From NCBI RefSeq assembly GCF_040183065.1, contig NC_091125.1:118654121-118718120 (forward strand): 64,000 nucleotides of DNA, written 5' to 3'. Both the position numbers and the translations under genes were made by a program. Below, one piece after another: positions 13,297-24,679 of the stretch. Each line of letters starts with the position of its first letter. Positions within the stretch are counted from its first letter, which is position 1. This stretch comes from Periplaneta americana. Lineage: Eukaryota > Arthropoda > Insecta > Blattodea > Blattidae. The notes beneath the pieces are model-generated. The model was not told the origin of the DNA and searched no databases. It was given only the letters and a program-made list of their open reading frames with translations.

Positions 13297-16200
13297 CATC
13301 TGTAATAATAAAAGAAGGATATATGGCGTGCTGTATGTCCATACTCAATGCCCGCGAGGCAAGTTGTATGGTAAGAATGAACATGAAATGTAATAATTTT
13401 TGCTCAAAAAACAACATAAGATTATTCGAAGTCCTTTTGAAAAAATTGCACACAATGATAATTACTCTAAATTAGGTTCGGCTTTCTCTCCTATTGCTCA
13501 GGTTATAATCTTCCTATCTTTCAATGTTGCTTCCTTTCCCTTGCGATCAATTTTTCGTCTTAATACATGACTCAGGTCAAGCATGTGAGAGTTACAACCC
13601 TCATGGGCATTTGAGCTACTTTTGAGCTTATTTTATACATCTCAGAAAATTTAAACTGTTTTATAAAATAATATGCATTTTTTTTTCTTTCTCAGTACTA
13701 AATATTCCTTATACTTCAATGAATGTACAGACAAAATGTTTCATGTAAATAAATGTATTACTCTACAATTATTACAATAACTGTTACAAATATTTTTTAG
13801 ACTCGCATTTCAATAGTAAATATTACAGTAGTGTTTAGAAACGATACTGTTCAATGTTATGTATGTCTGGAAGTTTAGAAAAGTGAGTCGAAAATTTCTA
13901 CAATACTTTTCTCTTATTTATAATTTCGCCTTAAAGCTAAAATCTTCATCAAAAATAGCGTATTTTTGTTTTAAATAATATTTTGTGAGTTTAAGGTTGT
14001 ACAGGGAGGAAATTTTACCAGAACAATGGAAGGAGTCTATAATAAATTATTGTACCTATCTTTAAGAAGGGGGAAAAGATTAATTGTAGTAACTTTCGAG
14101 GAATATCACTTTTGTTGATGTCGTACAAAATTTTGTCCAATATTCTTTTGAGAAGATTGATTCCATATGTAGGTGAAATTATTAGGGATCATCAGTGTGG
14201 TTTTAGGTGTAATAGATCGACTATTGATCAGATTTTTTGTATTCAACAGATATTGGAGTAAAAATGAAAGTATAAGGGTACAGTACATCAGTTATCCATA
14301 GATTTAAAAAATGCATATGACTCGGTTAAGAAAGAAGTTTTATATAATATTCTTATTGAATTTGGTATTCCGAAGAAACTGATTTGATTAATTAAAATGT
14401 GTCTTGGTGAAACTTACAGCAGAGTTTGTATAGGCCAATTTCTATCTGATGCTTTTCCAATTCACTGCAGACTAAAGCAAGAAGATGCATTATCACCTTT
14501 ACTTTTTAACTTTGCTCTAGAATATGCCATTAGGGCAGTCCAGGATAATAGAGAGGATTTGGAATTGAACAGGTTACATCAGCTGCTTGTCTGTGTGGAT
14601 GACATAAATATGTTAGGAGAAAATCCACAAGCGATTAGGGAAAACACAGGAATTTCACTTGAAGCAAGTAAAGAGATAGGTTTGAAAGTAAATCTCGAAA
14701 AGACAAACTATATGATTATGTCTCGTGACCAGAATATAGTACGAAATGAAAATATAACAATTGGAAATTTATCCTTTGAAAAGGTGGAAAAGTTCAAATA
14801 TTTTTTTTTTATTTTATTGGGTTATTTTACGACGCTGTATCAACATCTAGGTTATTTAGCGTCTGAATGATATGAAGGTGATAATGCCGGTGAAATGAGT
14901 CCGGGGTCCAACATCGAAAGTTACCCAGCATTTGCTCGTATTGGGTTGAGGGAAAACCCCGGAAAAAACCTCAACCAGATAACTTGCCCCAACCGGGATT
15001 CGAACCCGGGCCACCTGGTTTCGCGGCCAGACGCGCTGACTGTTACTCCACAGGTGTGGACAAGTTCAAATATCTTGGAGCAACAGTAACAAATATAAAT
15101 GACACTCGGAAGGAAATTAAACACAGAATAAATATGAGAAATGCCTGCCTGTTATTATTCGGTTGAGAAGCTTTGTCTTAGTCTGCTCTCAAAAAACTTG
15201 AAAGTTTGTTATATTACCAGTATGGTTGTGAAACTTGGACTCTCACTTTTAGAGAGGAATAGAGGCTAAGGGTGTTCGAGAAAAAGGTTCTTAGGAAAAC
15301 ATTTGGGGCTAAGAGGGATGAAGTTACAGGAGAATGGCGAAAGTTACACAATGTAGAACTGCACACATTGTATTCTTCATCTGACATAATTAGGAATATT
15401 AAATCCAGATGTTTGAAATGGGACAGGGCATGTAGCACATATGGGCGAGAAATGCATATAGACTGTTAGTTGGGAGGTAGGAGGGAAAAAGACCTTTGGG
15501 GAGACCGAGATGTGGAGGGGAGGATAATATAAAAATGGATTTGAGGGCGTTGGTATGTGATGGTAGAGACTGAATTAATCTTGCTCAGGAAGTACAAATG
15601 AATTAAGGAAACTCTTGTAAACAGTAATTCAAGGTTGTGTAGTAGTTAAAATTAAAAGAAAAGTAACAAAAACGGAAAAAAAAAAAAGTCCCTCAAAATT
15701 GTTCATTATTCCTTCTTTTAAATAGAATTAATATACATTATTAACATATCGTAATATAAAGGAAAATGAAGAATCAGTATTATCGGTAATAGAAATAGTA
15801 GTAATATTTTATGTACTGTAGATATTTTGTAATTTATATTTGAGAAAACATTTTTCGGAGGTTGGAGGTAATAAGATGTAAACTCAGACCATTTATGCAT
15901 CAAAATCGTATGCCATCTGTAAGTTACACTTGGACACATAATATAAAAATTAAACTGTCCGTCCAAAAATCTATAATCTGTCCAACATAGTTGCAATTTA
16001 TGTTTGTATATGTGTGTAGGCATGTGTATGCATGCTTCTCAAATGAATAATTTCACATCTTTGCATCTTTTGTCTGTAAGGTAAGTCTTCAATTAAAAAA
16101 TGTTTAGTAAGAATGAAAAGTAATTCATCACATTTTATTAGTACTGCTGGATTTTAAAATTCTATTTATGTATAATTAATTTTTATAATACTGTAATGCA

Positions 16201-16638
16201 TATAATTTGCTTTTTTTTTCCCCCCCCCCATCAGTCTACTTTCAGTTTGATTAAACTTAAGTGAGGTCTTTTAGAACTGTTGCAAGGGATATTATTTTTA
16301 CAAGTATAGTCACTTTGTCGATACACACATTTCACTCTTTTCTTCATTGCTCTACAATCATTAATATGTGTACAAATTATTTTTCAAACTTTTATCCACA
16401 GAAAAATGGACTCTTAAGAATATTTCCTGCATTTTTTATTTGCAAAACCTCTAAGATTGACTCTCCTCTCTAATTTTTATTCTCATTGTGGTTTATTTGT
16501 TCTCTGTTTAGTTTAGAACCAAAAATAGTTCTTTAAGTTTACAGCCATTTTCTGTTTTGTATAACTGAATGAGTTTCTCACGTCCAATGATGTGAATCAA
16601 GTACCAGCTGCATTGAAATAATAGTAATAATAATAATA

Positions 16639-16673
<35 letters not shown>

Positions 16674-19600
16674 GACCATGCATATGGGCTCATTCTCCTA
16701 CCTCTAGAGTGAAATTGTGAAGTGGACGAGAAATTACCAATATATTTTTGCCTTAAATCCTTTCATTCGGGAACAGGTTCTCTTACATACCATAAATCTA
16801 AGAGTATCTGCGCTTCACTTACCTCCTGAGGGAAGTGAGGAATCCACACGAACTTCAGATCCAGTGGCAAGCATGGTAACCACTATACAACAGAGGACGA
16901 TCATGGGAGGGAGATAAAAATTTGTAATTGCATGCCAAGAATTAAACTTAAACACACGAGAGCTACACCGAGGCATAGGGGTAATATGTTGGATTTGCGA
17001 TGTTAGTACTATGTTCATATTATGTATAGAGCTAAGCCAGCTTCGTACATTTCAATGGGAACTAAGCATTACTTACAAAATTCACGATGTTTAATCATTT
17101 CTTTGCTAACTATACAAATTTACAGTTCATAAATATTCATAGTAGTAGTTTCATATTAAAAAAAACTCTTTGTTATTAATATTTCATATGAACTTTTGTT
17201 GCAGTATTTAAAATTTAGTTTCCGATCATTTTTTGAAATTGTGTAAAAATGTTTTTGAACTCAGTTATCAGAATTATTAAATAGTGATTGATATTTAAAT
17301 ACAAATACCTTTGATAAAGGTAGCAACAGCAACAAATTTTATTTACTTTAATCATTATATTGCTCATTGGTGAAATTACGTATATGGGGTTAAACTTAAA
17401 TTGTCTCAATTTCTACAACTGATATTTCAAAATTGGTTACCTGCAAGTACTTCATTAATTGCAGGTTTTCAATAACTTCTTGCAAGACAATAAGAGTCAC
17501 CAGGTCAATACTATTATTGACATTTGAAGAAAGTCTAAGATAATTAGGAAAAGTTACTTGAGCTGGAATTCTAATTCTATGACGCTCTTCCTTCTTCTTT
17601 TTCTCCTCCTCCTCCTCCTCCTCCTCCTCCTCCTCCTCCTCCTCCTCCTCCTCCTCCTCCTCCGGGAATTTACGCGTTAAAGACTTACCTTAGACTGTGA
17701 TTACAAAACACTAAACAAGACTGTACGAAAATCCACTGAAATTTCAGATAATAATTTAATATCCATGAAGGGGCGGGGGGGTAATTTTATCTGTCATCCT
17801 TAAAATTTACATTTATTGATTCATTGCTGAGCAGGTTGCACATTTAACGATCTTTTGCCTTTGAACCATTGTTATGGGTTTGTCTAACTCTTTCTTTTCT
17901 CGTATGACTTGCTAATTTTTTTCTCTATTCCTGTAAACATGTCAGATCCTGTGATTTTAATTTCTTTATTCCTTCTTGATATCAGTTTATGTAACTTCTA
18001 AGTGGATATTTTATCATCAGTAGCCTATACATAATTTAACTTCATTTGAAGGTGTTTTATAAAGAACATTTATATTAGAGTTACAGGTTTTTTCCACATA
18101 ACTTCGCAACTCCTTACATTGCTCACTGTGTTAGAGAATTAAACAGGAAAACTTGAAGTAAAATGAGAAGTGTTATATTTTGAGCAAAAACTTGCGCTTA
18201 CATGAATGAACAAGCTCTGAGAGCAAAATTATACAGAAAAAGTTGCTGTAATGATGTTTGTTTGAATTGTTTTAACCATACGCTTACAGAAACATGAATA
18301 CGTACATAACAGAATTTTTTTAATCTTTTCTGTAATTGTAATACGTAGTGGTTGAAATAGACATTATTATTGTCATTATTATTATTGTTATCATTATTAT
18401 CGTCTTCAATAAATTTCTTTGCGTCCAGATGAATAGAAGATGGATATGAAACACCTCCTCAGATATCAAATTTTAAATTTTAAGGAATCTTCAACAGAGG
18501 TGTTAAATTTTGGGAAGGAAGAAGGGTAATGGCTTTATTGTTAAATTCTGAAGATTAAGTATATATTGTTTACAATACATAAACTGCACGCACGCACGCG
18601 GGCGGGGAGGGGATCAATATTGAGCGAGACAGAGTTGTGGACTATCACCAGTCCTATTTATTATCTACATGAACAGAATAATAAAAGATTGGAAGCAAAC
18701 TCAACATGTGTACATACCAATCAATAGATATCTGAAACTGGCTTCAATCCTCTTTACCACTGATGTAGCCCTTTTAGAACTTTGAAAAATGATCTGCAAA
18801 GATCCATTTATAAATTACATACAGTAAGGGCAAAATATAACATGGAAATATCGACAAATAGGACAAAAATTATGACATTTTGTAGAAAAGAACCAATACA
18901 AAGTAAAATTTGTCTCAATAATAATATACTATAGAGAAGAAACCATTTTTGTTCCTTTGACTAAAATCAATCTTGCTATTGAAGAAATGGACATCCCAGC
19001 AAAAATTAACATACACCAGAACTATAGGCATTATTATTAATAACAGAAATTATGAAGCCATCCTTCATATAAAAGCATACTAGAATATGCTTGGCCAACT
19101 CCTTAGCACGACTTAATTAAGCTATGACAATGAAGGATGGACATTGAAGAAATCTTTTGAGAGCAGAGTAACAGCTTGTGAAATGCAGTTCATTCCTAGA
19201 AGTGTGAGTCATTATACTAAAAGGGATCTAAAAAGGAACACTGATGTTTTGCAAGAACTCAAAACCAAGTCAGTTCTGGAGTATATCAGTGTCAAATAAA
19301 CTGGAAACATTATCTTGCAAGAATAAGCTCAAGTAGAATCCCAAAAACTATTCATAACTACACATCAGGAGGCCGAAGATGTGGGTTGAACTGCAAAACG
19401 CTGGCTTGGGAATTTTATGTAAGACTGTAACAGGCCTTGGAGTCTAAAACTTGTCACGAAGAAGGTGGTGGTGATGCTTGTATATGTAAACTTGAGGACT
19501 AAGTAAAAGAATGCCACACTGCACATGCTTCGAACGAAAAGCTTTGGCTCATACTATAAGATATTTGCTTTGCTTTTCTGTTTAAATATTACCTGTCTGT

Positions 19601-20292
19601 GCTGAGGTGGAATTGAAACTGTGGCTTCTTATAAACCATGCTACAGATCTGCAAACATTTTCGCTTGTTTAACTATTATGTTCCCCACTATACATAGGTA
19701 AGCTATGTACATGCATACAATAAATATATTCACAATGTACTCTCTGCTCTCTACTTCTAATTTCATGTTTCAATTCAGGCAATTGAGAAATTAATGTCTG
19801 TTTTTTTTAAATATTCATTCACTTATTTAAGGGTTCATAGGATGATTTTATACCCCTTCAAGTTATTTATACACGCACACGCACGCGCGTGCAAACACAC
19901 ATACATACACACACACACACACCTTACATATTCTCTTGAATTATTTATTCATTTCATAAGGAAAATATATGTGGTTACAAAATCCAGTAATGAGCCACTT
20001 AGTATAAAATCTTTATATTGTTATTAAACTGTCTTCCTCAAAGATAATACTCCTGCTCTCACTTGCTTCATGTTTACAGTATATGGAAAACATTTGATCT
20101 TTATTACCTTAGAATTCCAGCTTACCAAAAGAACAGAAAGGAGTCGCAAGTAGAATACACTGCATGTTATATTGACTAGTTTAATCTGGACTGAATAATT
20201 TTGTTTCAGATTTTGGTACCTCAGCACATTATGCTGCTCCTAACGAAGCACTCAACATGATGGATGACATGCAGGAACTCACGCCGTCCTGA
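712..20292 (+). CDS. MFSD6-like major facilitator protein, copy A (5' end outside window)
   Basis: Multi-exon gene for a polytopic membrane transporter-like protein of the MFS_1-like / MFSD6 family; the substrate is not known to me. Visible coding exons are 712-853, 1700-1887, 7128-7264, 8653-8774, 8981-9223, 9569-9730 and 20210-20292. All have AG/GT borders and compatible phases, giving 358 residues and a TGA at 20290-20292. Hallmarks include [10 protein letters not shown] and [10 protein letters not shown] (exon 1), [12 protein letters not shown] (exon 2), WNFLFW, and [14 protein letters not shown] (exon 5). The four exons after the first match copy B exactly in length and phase. Differences from copy B: the first visible exon starts with its own acceptor inside what is one 400-base exon in copy B, and the tail is short ([18 protein letters not shown]...). 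The last intron is 10.5 kb and full of repeats. The amino-terminal half is off the left edge. Splice sites were read by eye; the family call is firm, substrate and expression unknown. Confidence 0.9.
1142..1420 (+). mobile_element. tRNA-derived SINE (family D)
   Basis: A tRNA-like head at about 1145-1222 has a B box (GGGTTCGATCCCC, 1199-1211) followed by a unique body. It sits in the intron between the first two visible exons of copy A. Bases 1339-1412 resemble 12768-12840, at the edge of the degraded DDE transposon, so the last part may belong to another repeat family. Confidence 0.7.
2819..2889 (-). tRNA. tRNA-like cloverleaf, mirror copy in the left arm
   Basis: Same 71-base length and same anticodon loop as the + strand copy at 3508-3578, with an acceptor mismatch and a T-stem mismatch. 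On the minus strand it is followed by TTTTT within the terminal tail. It points out of the palindrome, opposite to its twin. Same caution: element component rather than a working tRNA gene. Confidence 0.35.
3508..3578 (+). tRNA. tRNA-like cloverleaf, anticodon loop reading GTA (Tyr-like); probably an element part
   Basis: All four stems can be drawn: acceptor 3508-3514/3572-3578 (7 bp, one G-T), D stem 3517-3520/3529-3532, anticodon stem 3534-3538/3546-3550 with a 7-base loop (T33 present, anticodon 3541-3543 GTA), T stem 3555-3559/3567-3571. A and B boxes are recognisable and TTTTT follows at 3584-3588. No intron is present, whereas nuclear tRNA-Tyr genes usually have one, and the body does not match the canonical insect tRNA-Tyr I know. 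I read it as a tRNA-like promoter unit of a mobile element, not a cellular tRNA. Confidence 0.4.
3616..5893. other. Intron sequence with no recognised feature
   Basis: AT-rich interior of the 5.2-kb intron of copy A. Open frames here (for example about 3974-4273) are short, low-complexity and resemble nothing I know. Confidence 0.6.
5894..6123. mobile_element. MITE with AATTCTGTGG-type inverted termini, copy 1
   Basis: About 230 bases bounded by imperfect inverted repeats of some 30 bases (starts AATTCTGTGGTTCC, ends GGAACCATAGAATT). A second member in opposite orientation, sharing interior sequence as well, lies at 61198-61449 in a p53 intron. Noncoding. Superfamily not assigned; the exact duplication cannot be separated from the repeat end. 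Confidence 0.7.
6124..7127. other. Intron sequence with no recognised feature
   Basis: AT-rich end of the intron up to the exon at 7128. A weak tRNA-like stretch near 6650-6720 was not convincing. Confidence 0.6.
7978..8095. repeat. Pyrimidine-rich tandem duplication
   Basis: A unit of about 58 bases starting TTCTTTCACCTC is present twice back to back with few differences, inside a longer T/C-rich tract (about 7975-8220) in the intron of copy A. Confidence 0.75.
9731..11330. other. Start of the 10.5-kb last intron of copy A, no recognised feature
   Basis: AT-rich sequence without a coding pattern, tRNA-like head or clear inverted repeat. Confidence 0.55.
11567..12580 (-). mobile_element. 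Degraded DDE transposon (Tc1/mariner-like), interrupted by a SINE
   Basis: On the minus strand 12580 downward translates in pieces as [19 protein letters not shown]..., then EKEQQ and [13 protein letters not shown], which look like a helix-turn-helix head of Tc1-like proteins. 11776-11567 gives [12 protein letters not shown], close to the YLDET first catalytic block of DDE_3 transposases (the usual D-E pair reads N-E here). Stops and frame changes are frequent and a SINE sits at 11971-12240. Ends are uncertain; GC-rich flanks at 11340-11460 and 12840-12900 may be termini. An old, dead DNA transposon. Confidence 0.5.
11971..12240 (-). mobile_element. tRNA-derived SINE (family A)
   Basis: A T-run at 11971-11981 is the poly-A tail of a minus-strand insertion. 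The body includes a block reading AATGTCAGATAATC on the minus strand, and the tRNA-like head with its B box is near 12157-12175. Relatives are at 22690-22930, 33640-33850 and 61450-61660. It divides the DDE transposon remnant, so it inserted later. Confidence 0.7.
13246..13294. repeat. (AAT)n microsatellite
   Basis: About sixteen copies of AAT in the last intron of copy A. Confidence 0.95.
13996..15600 (+). mobile_element. 5'-truncated LINE (reverse transcriptase and 3' end)
   Basis: Non-LTR retrotransposon, only the reverse transcriptase half and 3' end. 13996-14390 translates in several frames as the usual GISLL / ILSNIL / DHQCGFR blocks. 14397-14800 is open: [20 protein letters not shown], then [11 protein letters not shown] where the catalytic box is normally YADD. 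After the SINE at 14802-15061 the frame resumes with [35 protein letters not shown] and the GRPRRRW-type tail to about 15600. Clade not certain (RTE/CR1-like in layout). Dead: many stops. The same family leaves 3' ends at 23455-23670 and 36316-36446. Confidence 0.85.
14802..15061 (-). mobile_element. tRNA-derived SINE (family B) inside the LINE
   Basis: A 260-base insert is flanked by the identical 12-base duplication AAGTTCAAATAT (14790-14801 and 15062-15073). The T-run at the left is its tail; on the minus strand the tRNA-like head lies at the right end with B box GGGTTCGAATCCCG (about 14996-15009), followed by a TCTGGTTGAGG body. The LINE frame reads straight across the duplication, so the insertion point is unambiguous. 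Confidence 0.92.
16617..16673. repeat. (AAT)n microsatellite
   Basis: Nearly continuous ATA/AAT triplets, about 57 bases, with two interruptions. Confidence 0.95.
16700..16915 (-). mobile_element. Degenerate tRNA-derived SINE (family H)
   Basis: On the minus strand, 16915 to about 16845 reads as a tRNA-like head (GTATAGTGGTTACCATGC, then GTTCGTGTGGATTCC), followed by a tail ending GAATGAAAGGATTTAAGGC. A fragment of the same tail appears near 38550-38590. Diverged, and ends uncertain. Confidence 0.5.
17603..17663. repeat. (CTC)n microsatellite
   Basis: About twenty uninterrupted CTC/TCC triplets following a TTC-rich lead-in. Confidence 0.95.
18640..19505 (+). mobile_element. Degenerate LINE reverse transcriptase 3' half
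   Basis: Broken translations match the end of a non-LTR reverse transcriptase: [16 protein letters not shown], then TTDVALL at the place of the YADD box, [20 protein letters not shown]-like and [19 protein letters not shown] before the end near 19500. Many stops; clade not assigned, but different from the LINE at 13996. Confidence 0.65.
19870..19921. repeat. CA-rich microsatellite
   Basis: Alternating CA/CG/CATA dinucleotides with a (CA)6-7 core, close to the last exon of copy A. Confidence 0.8.
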
Positions 20293-21170
20293 AAATAATA
20301 GCAGCTTCTTGTGTGCATTAGAATCGTACTTGCAGTTAATTCGTGTAACTTGGGTACTGTGGTAAATCTGTGTGTATGTAATATAGCTGAAGTGCTCACA
20401 TCAAGGTCTCGCATTTTGTAGCTCTTGACACTAGAACACCAGACACGAATTAGGCTATTGCCTCACTGCTTGTGTTCGTTAGAGTGCAGTGCTGATTTAT
20501 CACGGTGACTTACAGTATTAATACAATATAAAGCTGGTGCAAAGTTGTTTTTCTTCTACTTAATGTACATTATTTTCTGATATAAATTTGGTTATACATA
20601 AAAATTAAGTTGACACTATTTGAATACCTGTGGCAAAAAAGGCTTTAACATACAAATTCTAAATTTTATAGAAGAGGCAATTTTATCTTAAAATGTTCTA
20701 TATATTTTTATGCTCGACCATGCCGAAATGTAGTAATTATACACCTGGTAGCAGTCCTTTAATGCATGTCATTAAAGTACACCTATTAATTAAAGTTCAG
20801 GTTTTCGATTCTCGGATATGCAATCGAAAGACGAGGGAAACGTCACGGAGGCTGGAAATCCAATACTGTTGCAGAAGGTTATGTTCTGTTAATATAATAT
20901 TTAGCGTTAATTGTAAATAATATTCAAATAAATTCAATTTGTCATCTCGTTTTTAAATTCTAAATCAATTTCCAGGTTATACATTCTCTGCATTACATCA
21001 AGGTCAATGACATTATTGTTCTTCGGAAAAAATCAATACTTTCGCGTCTGCGCACATCTCACAATTTCGAGCTATGAACAAGGTCACTTCCGATCTTCTG
21101 TCAGATACAAATAAAATGAATATTTCTGAATAATTTCAAGTTAGAAATATGGTCGAGCATAAAAAGTCGT

Positions 21171-21286
21171 ATGAAACTTGCCTATAATGGTAATTAAGAC
21201 GCTCGTATGAAAATTATGAAACTCGCGCTCATTTCATAAACAAACATACTTGCGTCTTAATTACTATCATTATAGGCTCGTTTCAT
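21171..21286. repeat. Small foldback (about 116 bases)
   Basis: Arms at 21171-21205 and 21250-21286 pair well (left CCTATAATGGTAATTAAGAC, right its near complement) around a loop that itself contains GAAACTCGCGC / ATTTCAT partial symmetry. MITE-like; no duplication identified. Confidence 0.6.
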
Positions 21287-21791
21287 AATAGTACTATTAT
21301 TGCATTCTATGTTACCGGTACATGTATAACAATATGTTGAAGTGGGGGGGAGGGGAACCTGAAAAAGTACTTCATTTTCTAAAATGAACAAAACGATTTG
21401 ATTTTCCATGCAAAAATGTTGTAATAGTTGTTTACATTGTAAGTAACAATCTTTTGACTGTTTTATGGAGTTTTTCTTTCTGCATAGTATTCCCAAGGTA
21501 CCAATATTACTATAATAATTACCAAAATTAATTACTTCTGAACACTAACATTGAATGATATCTTTTGTTATTTTATACTTTTCAATGTATCAAAAATTAC
21601 CTAATCTCTTTTCTCAAGTTTTCATAAAACTTCCTGTACTTTTTTTTGGAACGTACTGGCACATAGTTACGAGATCCCTAAATCCGAGAACATTTTGAAC
21701 CAAATTAATCTGTCACTTTAAATGATACAAAATTATTTCCAGATGTTTATAAAACCTCCAAGAAAAGATTAAATATGGTAAATCTCTAGAT

Positions 21792-21963
21792 CAGCGATCA
21801 TCAGCACAGAGCACCCTGGGGCTAGCGTCTCTTACCCACGAGAACACACTGCACTATGGCGCATTCGTAGCTGCTAGCGGGTATGCTGTCTACTTCTTCC
21901 TGCTGCATGATAGGATGGCTCCTCTTACCCTTTACCCATTTCAGCCAGTGCTGACGACCACTG
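21792..21963. mobile_element. hAT-type MITE with perfect 8-base target-site duplication
   Basis: 172 bases with termini CAGCGATCATCAGCAC and, inverted, CAGTGGTCGTCAGCAC (13 of 16 match), flanked on both sides by the identical 8-mer CTCTAGAT (21784-21791 and 21964-21971). CAGNG-starting inverted repeats plus an 8-base duplication are the signature of hAT elements. No coding capacity, so it was moved in trans. Confidence 0.88.
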
Positions 21964-22689
21964 CTCTAGATGATTGTAATCGCATGAAAATCATCAGAGT
22001 GACGTTAGACATGCCATAAAGAAACACATAAACTGAGAAAAAAAAGGTATACAGATGTTTCATTATATCTCTGCCAGTCAGAGACTGTTATATTTCAAGT
22101 GGCTTTTCTGAGCTGTGAATGTCAGCAAATTAAAAAAAAAAAACATTACAACTTTTTCATACCTCCCCACTACAAATGTGACGTTGCACAGAGGTAGAGA
22201 TAAAATATAAGATCTGTAACATGCAAATTCTAAATTTTACAAGAGAGAAAAAATTCAAATCCTGCTAGAATTTTATTTGAAAATATTTCTGTTTTTTACT
22301 CTCCATTGCATAATATCAATATATCGATCTGAAAAAAAAAGCTGCTTCTTCTAAAATAACTAAAACTACGTGTTTTCTTTTGCAAAAAGGTTGTAATAGT
22401 TGTTTACATTGTAAGTTACAACCTTTTAGCTACAGACTGATTACAATCTTTCTGCTCCTGCACAACTAATGTGACTAGCAAAATATCAGGTTTGCCAATA
22501 TTAACTCAATAGGCACACTTTCCATGGTGCACGTAATCATTCTGAATGGAAAAATTACATTTTTACAAAAAATGCGTGTTACAACCTTTTTGTCCACAGG
22601 TATTCATTTGTTGACCAGAATGCTACCTTCCTTTACCTCCATTGATCCTTCTCATATAATAGTATGGAATTTCTGAAAATTATCATGTA

Positions 22690-22930
22690 CGGTGTTTTAT
22701 GTGGGTTATTTAACGATGTTCTATCAAGTACTAGGTTATTTAGCATCAGTGGAATTGATAGCAAGATGATATTTTGAATGAGGCTGGAGATTTTCATGAG
22801 ATTACCTGACATTCGCCTTGCAGTTGGAGAAAACTTTGGAAAAGTCGCAACTAGGTAATTAGCTAAGTACAACTCTGGATCAGCAAGCAAATGCATGTAT
22901 AGTGTGACACCTATATCAGTGGTCACCATG
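22690..22930 (-). mobile_element. tRNA-derived SINE (family A)
   Basis: Diverged relative of 11971-12240 on the minus strand: TTATTTAACGATG tail at the left, a central block complementary to GAATGTCAGGTAATC, and a degraded tRNA-like head at 22860-22925. Confidence 0.65.
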
Positions 22931-23295
22931 TATGGTGTTACCAATACAATTGTCGTTGGTGGCCAAGTGGAAACCATGCTTGTCAGTATGTTCAGGAATT
23001 ATTGGTCCAAAACCAGACAAAGGACCATAAAAATTCTTAGCTTGACTTCCTCCTGTGTGATAGATGTAAAATAGGCAAAATAAATATACAGACCATTTTT
23101 AACTCTTGTTAAAGAATCATCTCTGCAAGTCTTCATTCTACAATTTAGGGACAGTGGATTATTAATGACGATGTTATTAGCATGACTTTCATTGGAAGAG
23201 AAGTATAAATCTGAAGATCTTGTATTGTATAGTACACTTCACAGACTGATAATGACAAATGTTTCAAAATTTGTTATACCATAACAGAAATAGCT

Positions 23296-23297
<2 letters not shown>

Positions 23298-23336
<39 letters not shown>
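23298..23336. repeat. (AAT)n microsatellite
   Basis: Thirteen AAT triplets lying close to the 3' end of the minus-strand LINE fragment; it may have grown from a LINE tail. Confidence 0.95.
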
Positions 23337-23454
23337 TTATTCATTTAATTTGGCTGAGCTAATGGCAGCAGACCTTCTCTTCACCCAGCTGGACTCTAAT
23401 TGAACATAATAGCCTTACATAACAATAATATGACAGTGAGTGCTTACTTACAAA

Positions 23455-23670
23455 TGGCTTTTAAGGAACCCTGAAGTTCATTGCTGCCCTCGCATAAGCC
23501 CGCCATCGGTCCCTATCCTGAGCAAGATTAATCCAGTCCCTACCATCATATCCCACTTCCCTCAAATCTATTTTAATATTATCCTCCCATCTACGCCTTG
23601 ACCTCCCCAGTTTTTTTCCCCTCAGGTCTTCCAACTAACACTCAATATGCATTTCTAGATTCACCCATGG
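23455..23670 (-). mobile_element. LINE 3' end (same family as 13996-15600)
   Basis: The minus strand encodes the carboxyl terminus of the same reverse transcriptase family (GRPRRRW..IK.D.RE...D..DWINLAQDR..), with the 3' end at the left. Only about 200 bases, 5'-truncated as usual for LINEs. Confidence 0.75.
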
Positions 23671-24679
23671 GTCATTCTATGTCAATTCATCCAGATCATG
23701 TCACCCACAGTTTCCAATTTTGCTGAGACTTTGCGTATGTGTTACATACCTCATCGAATGACTTCCTTTAAAATTGTATTGAAATCTGTGAAGTCGTTGA
23801 AGCAGAAAATAGTAATATTGTTATGAATGCAGTCACATGTTCACAGTTGAAAAAATTACAAATAATGCCACAGTTTCCAATGTAATCATTGAAATTTTAT
23901 GAAACTTGCTCTGTAACAGAGATTTATATTGGAGATTATAAAAATTGAACATTAAATTACTATGATGCTTTTACCTTTGTAGGATTTTTTTTTTTTTTTG
24001 CGTTTATTGGAAATTAATTTTTTTTTCCAAAGTGCCACACCTTAGATAATGCTGAAAATTATGTACAGTAATGAGAATACAGTGCTATATCTGTAGACAA
24101 AAAATTATAATGGGGAAATAACTTACTTTTTGGCAGAGAAATATAGAAGTGTAAGTCACAACATTTCTCAAAATGTGAACAAAATGTAACTTTTTACAAC
24201 TAAGACAGTTTGGCTTCAGTTTTCTTGTAAGAATCTTGGTTTAAAATATAATCCTTCCTGTGGCTTTGCTGACATTAATTTGAAACAAAATGTTTGAAAA
24301 TGGAACTTCACAACTATCATTGCCAGGTTAATAAAATGATGGAGAGAGCCCATGTGGATGCATGAATAATTTTATTGTAGCATCACCTTTTTCATAATTA
24401 ACTTTTTCAATAACACCCACATACCACAAAGACTCATACACACAAGCAACATAAGGATTTGCCTTGAAATTTGGATTCACAATAGGTTTAAATAATTTAT
24501 GTCAAATATCACACTGTAGTACATATCAAAACTTAATCACTTTGCTCAAATTTCATATGTAGACAAAGGCACAAATTGATGCATACAGCAGTCACAAAAA
24601 ATTATTACAGCTCATTTACCTGAAGATTGGTAGTTCAATTAACAAAGCAACTGGTTACATACTAGATGGTCCCATATGG

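Larger units (their letters stand above)
20645..22600. repeat. Diverged direct duplication downstream of copy A, interrupted by foldbacks
   Basis: The block at 20647-20690 (ACAAATTCTAAATTTTA) plus 21340-21530 (TTGTAATAGTTGTTTACATT) recurs in the same order at 22217-22255 and 22325-22600. The first copy is split by about 600 bases that begin near a 17-base inverted repeat (20705-20721 against 21149-21165, core TATGCTCGACCAT) and include a smaller palindrome at 21171-21286. Nature of the duplicated unit unknown. Confidence 0.55.

Noticed and set aside
13085-13453. Minus-strand frame of 122 codons with a poly-Leu run
   Set aside because: The Leu run is the (AAT)n microsatellite read in reverse; no real protein.
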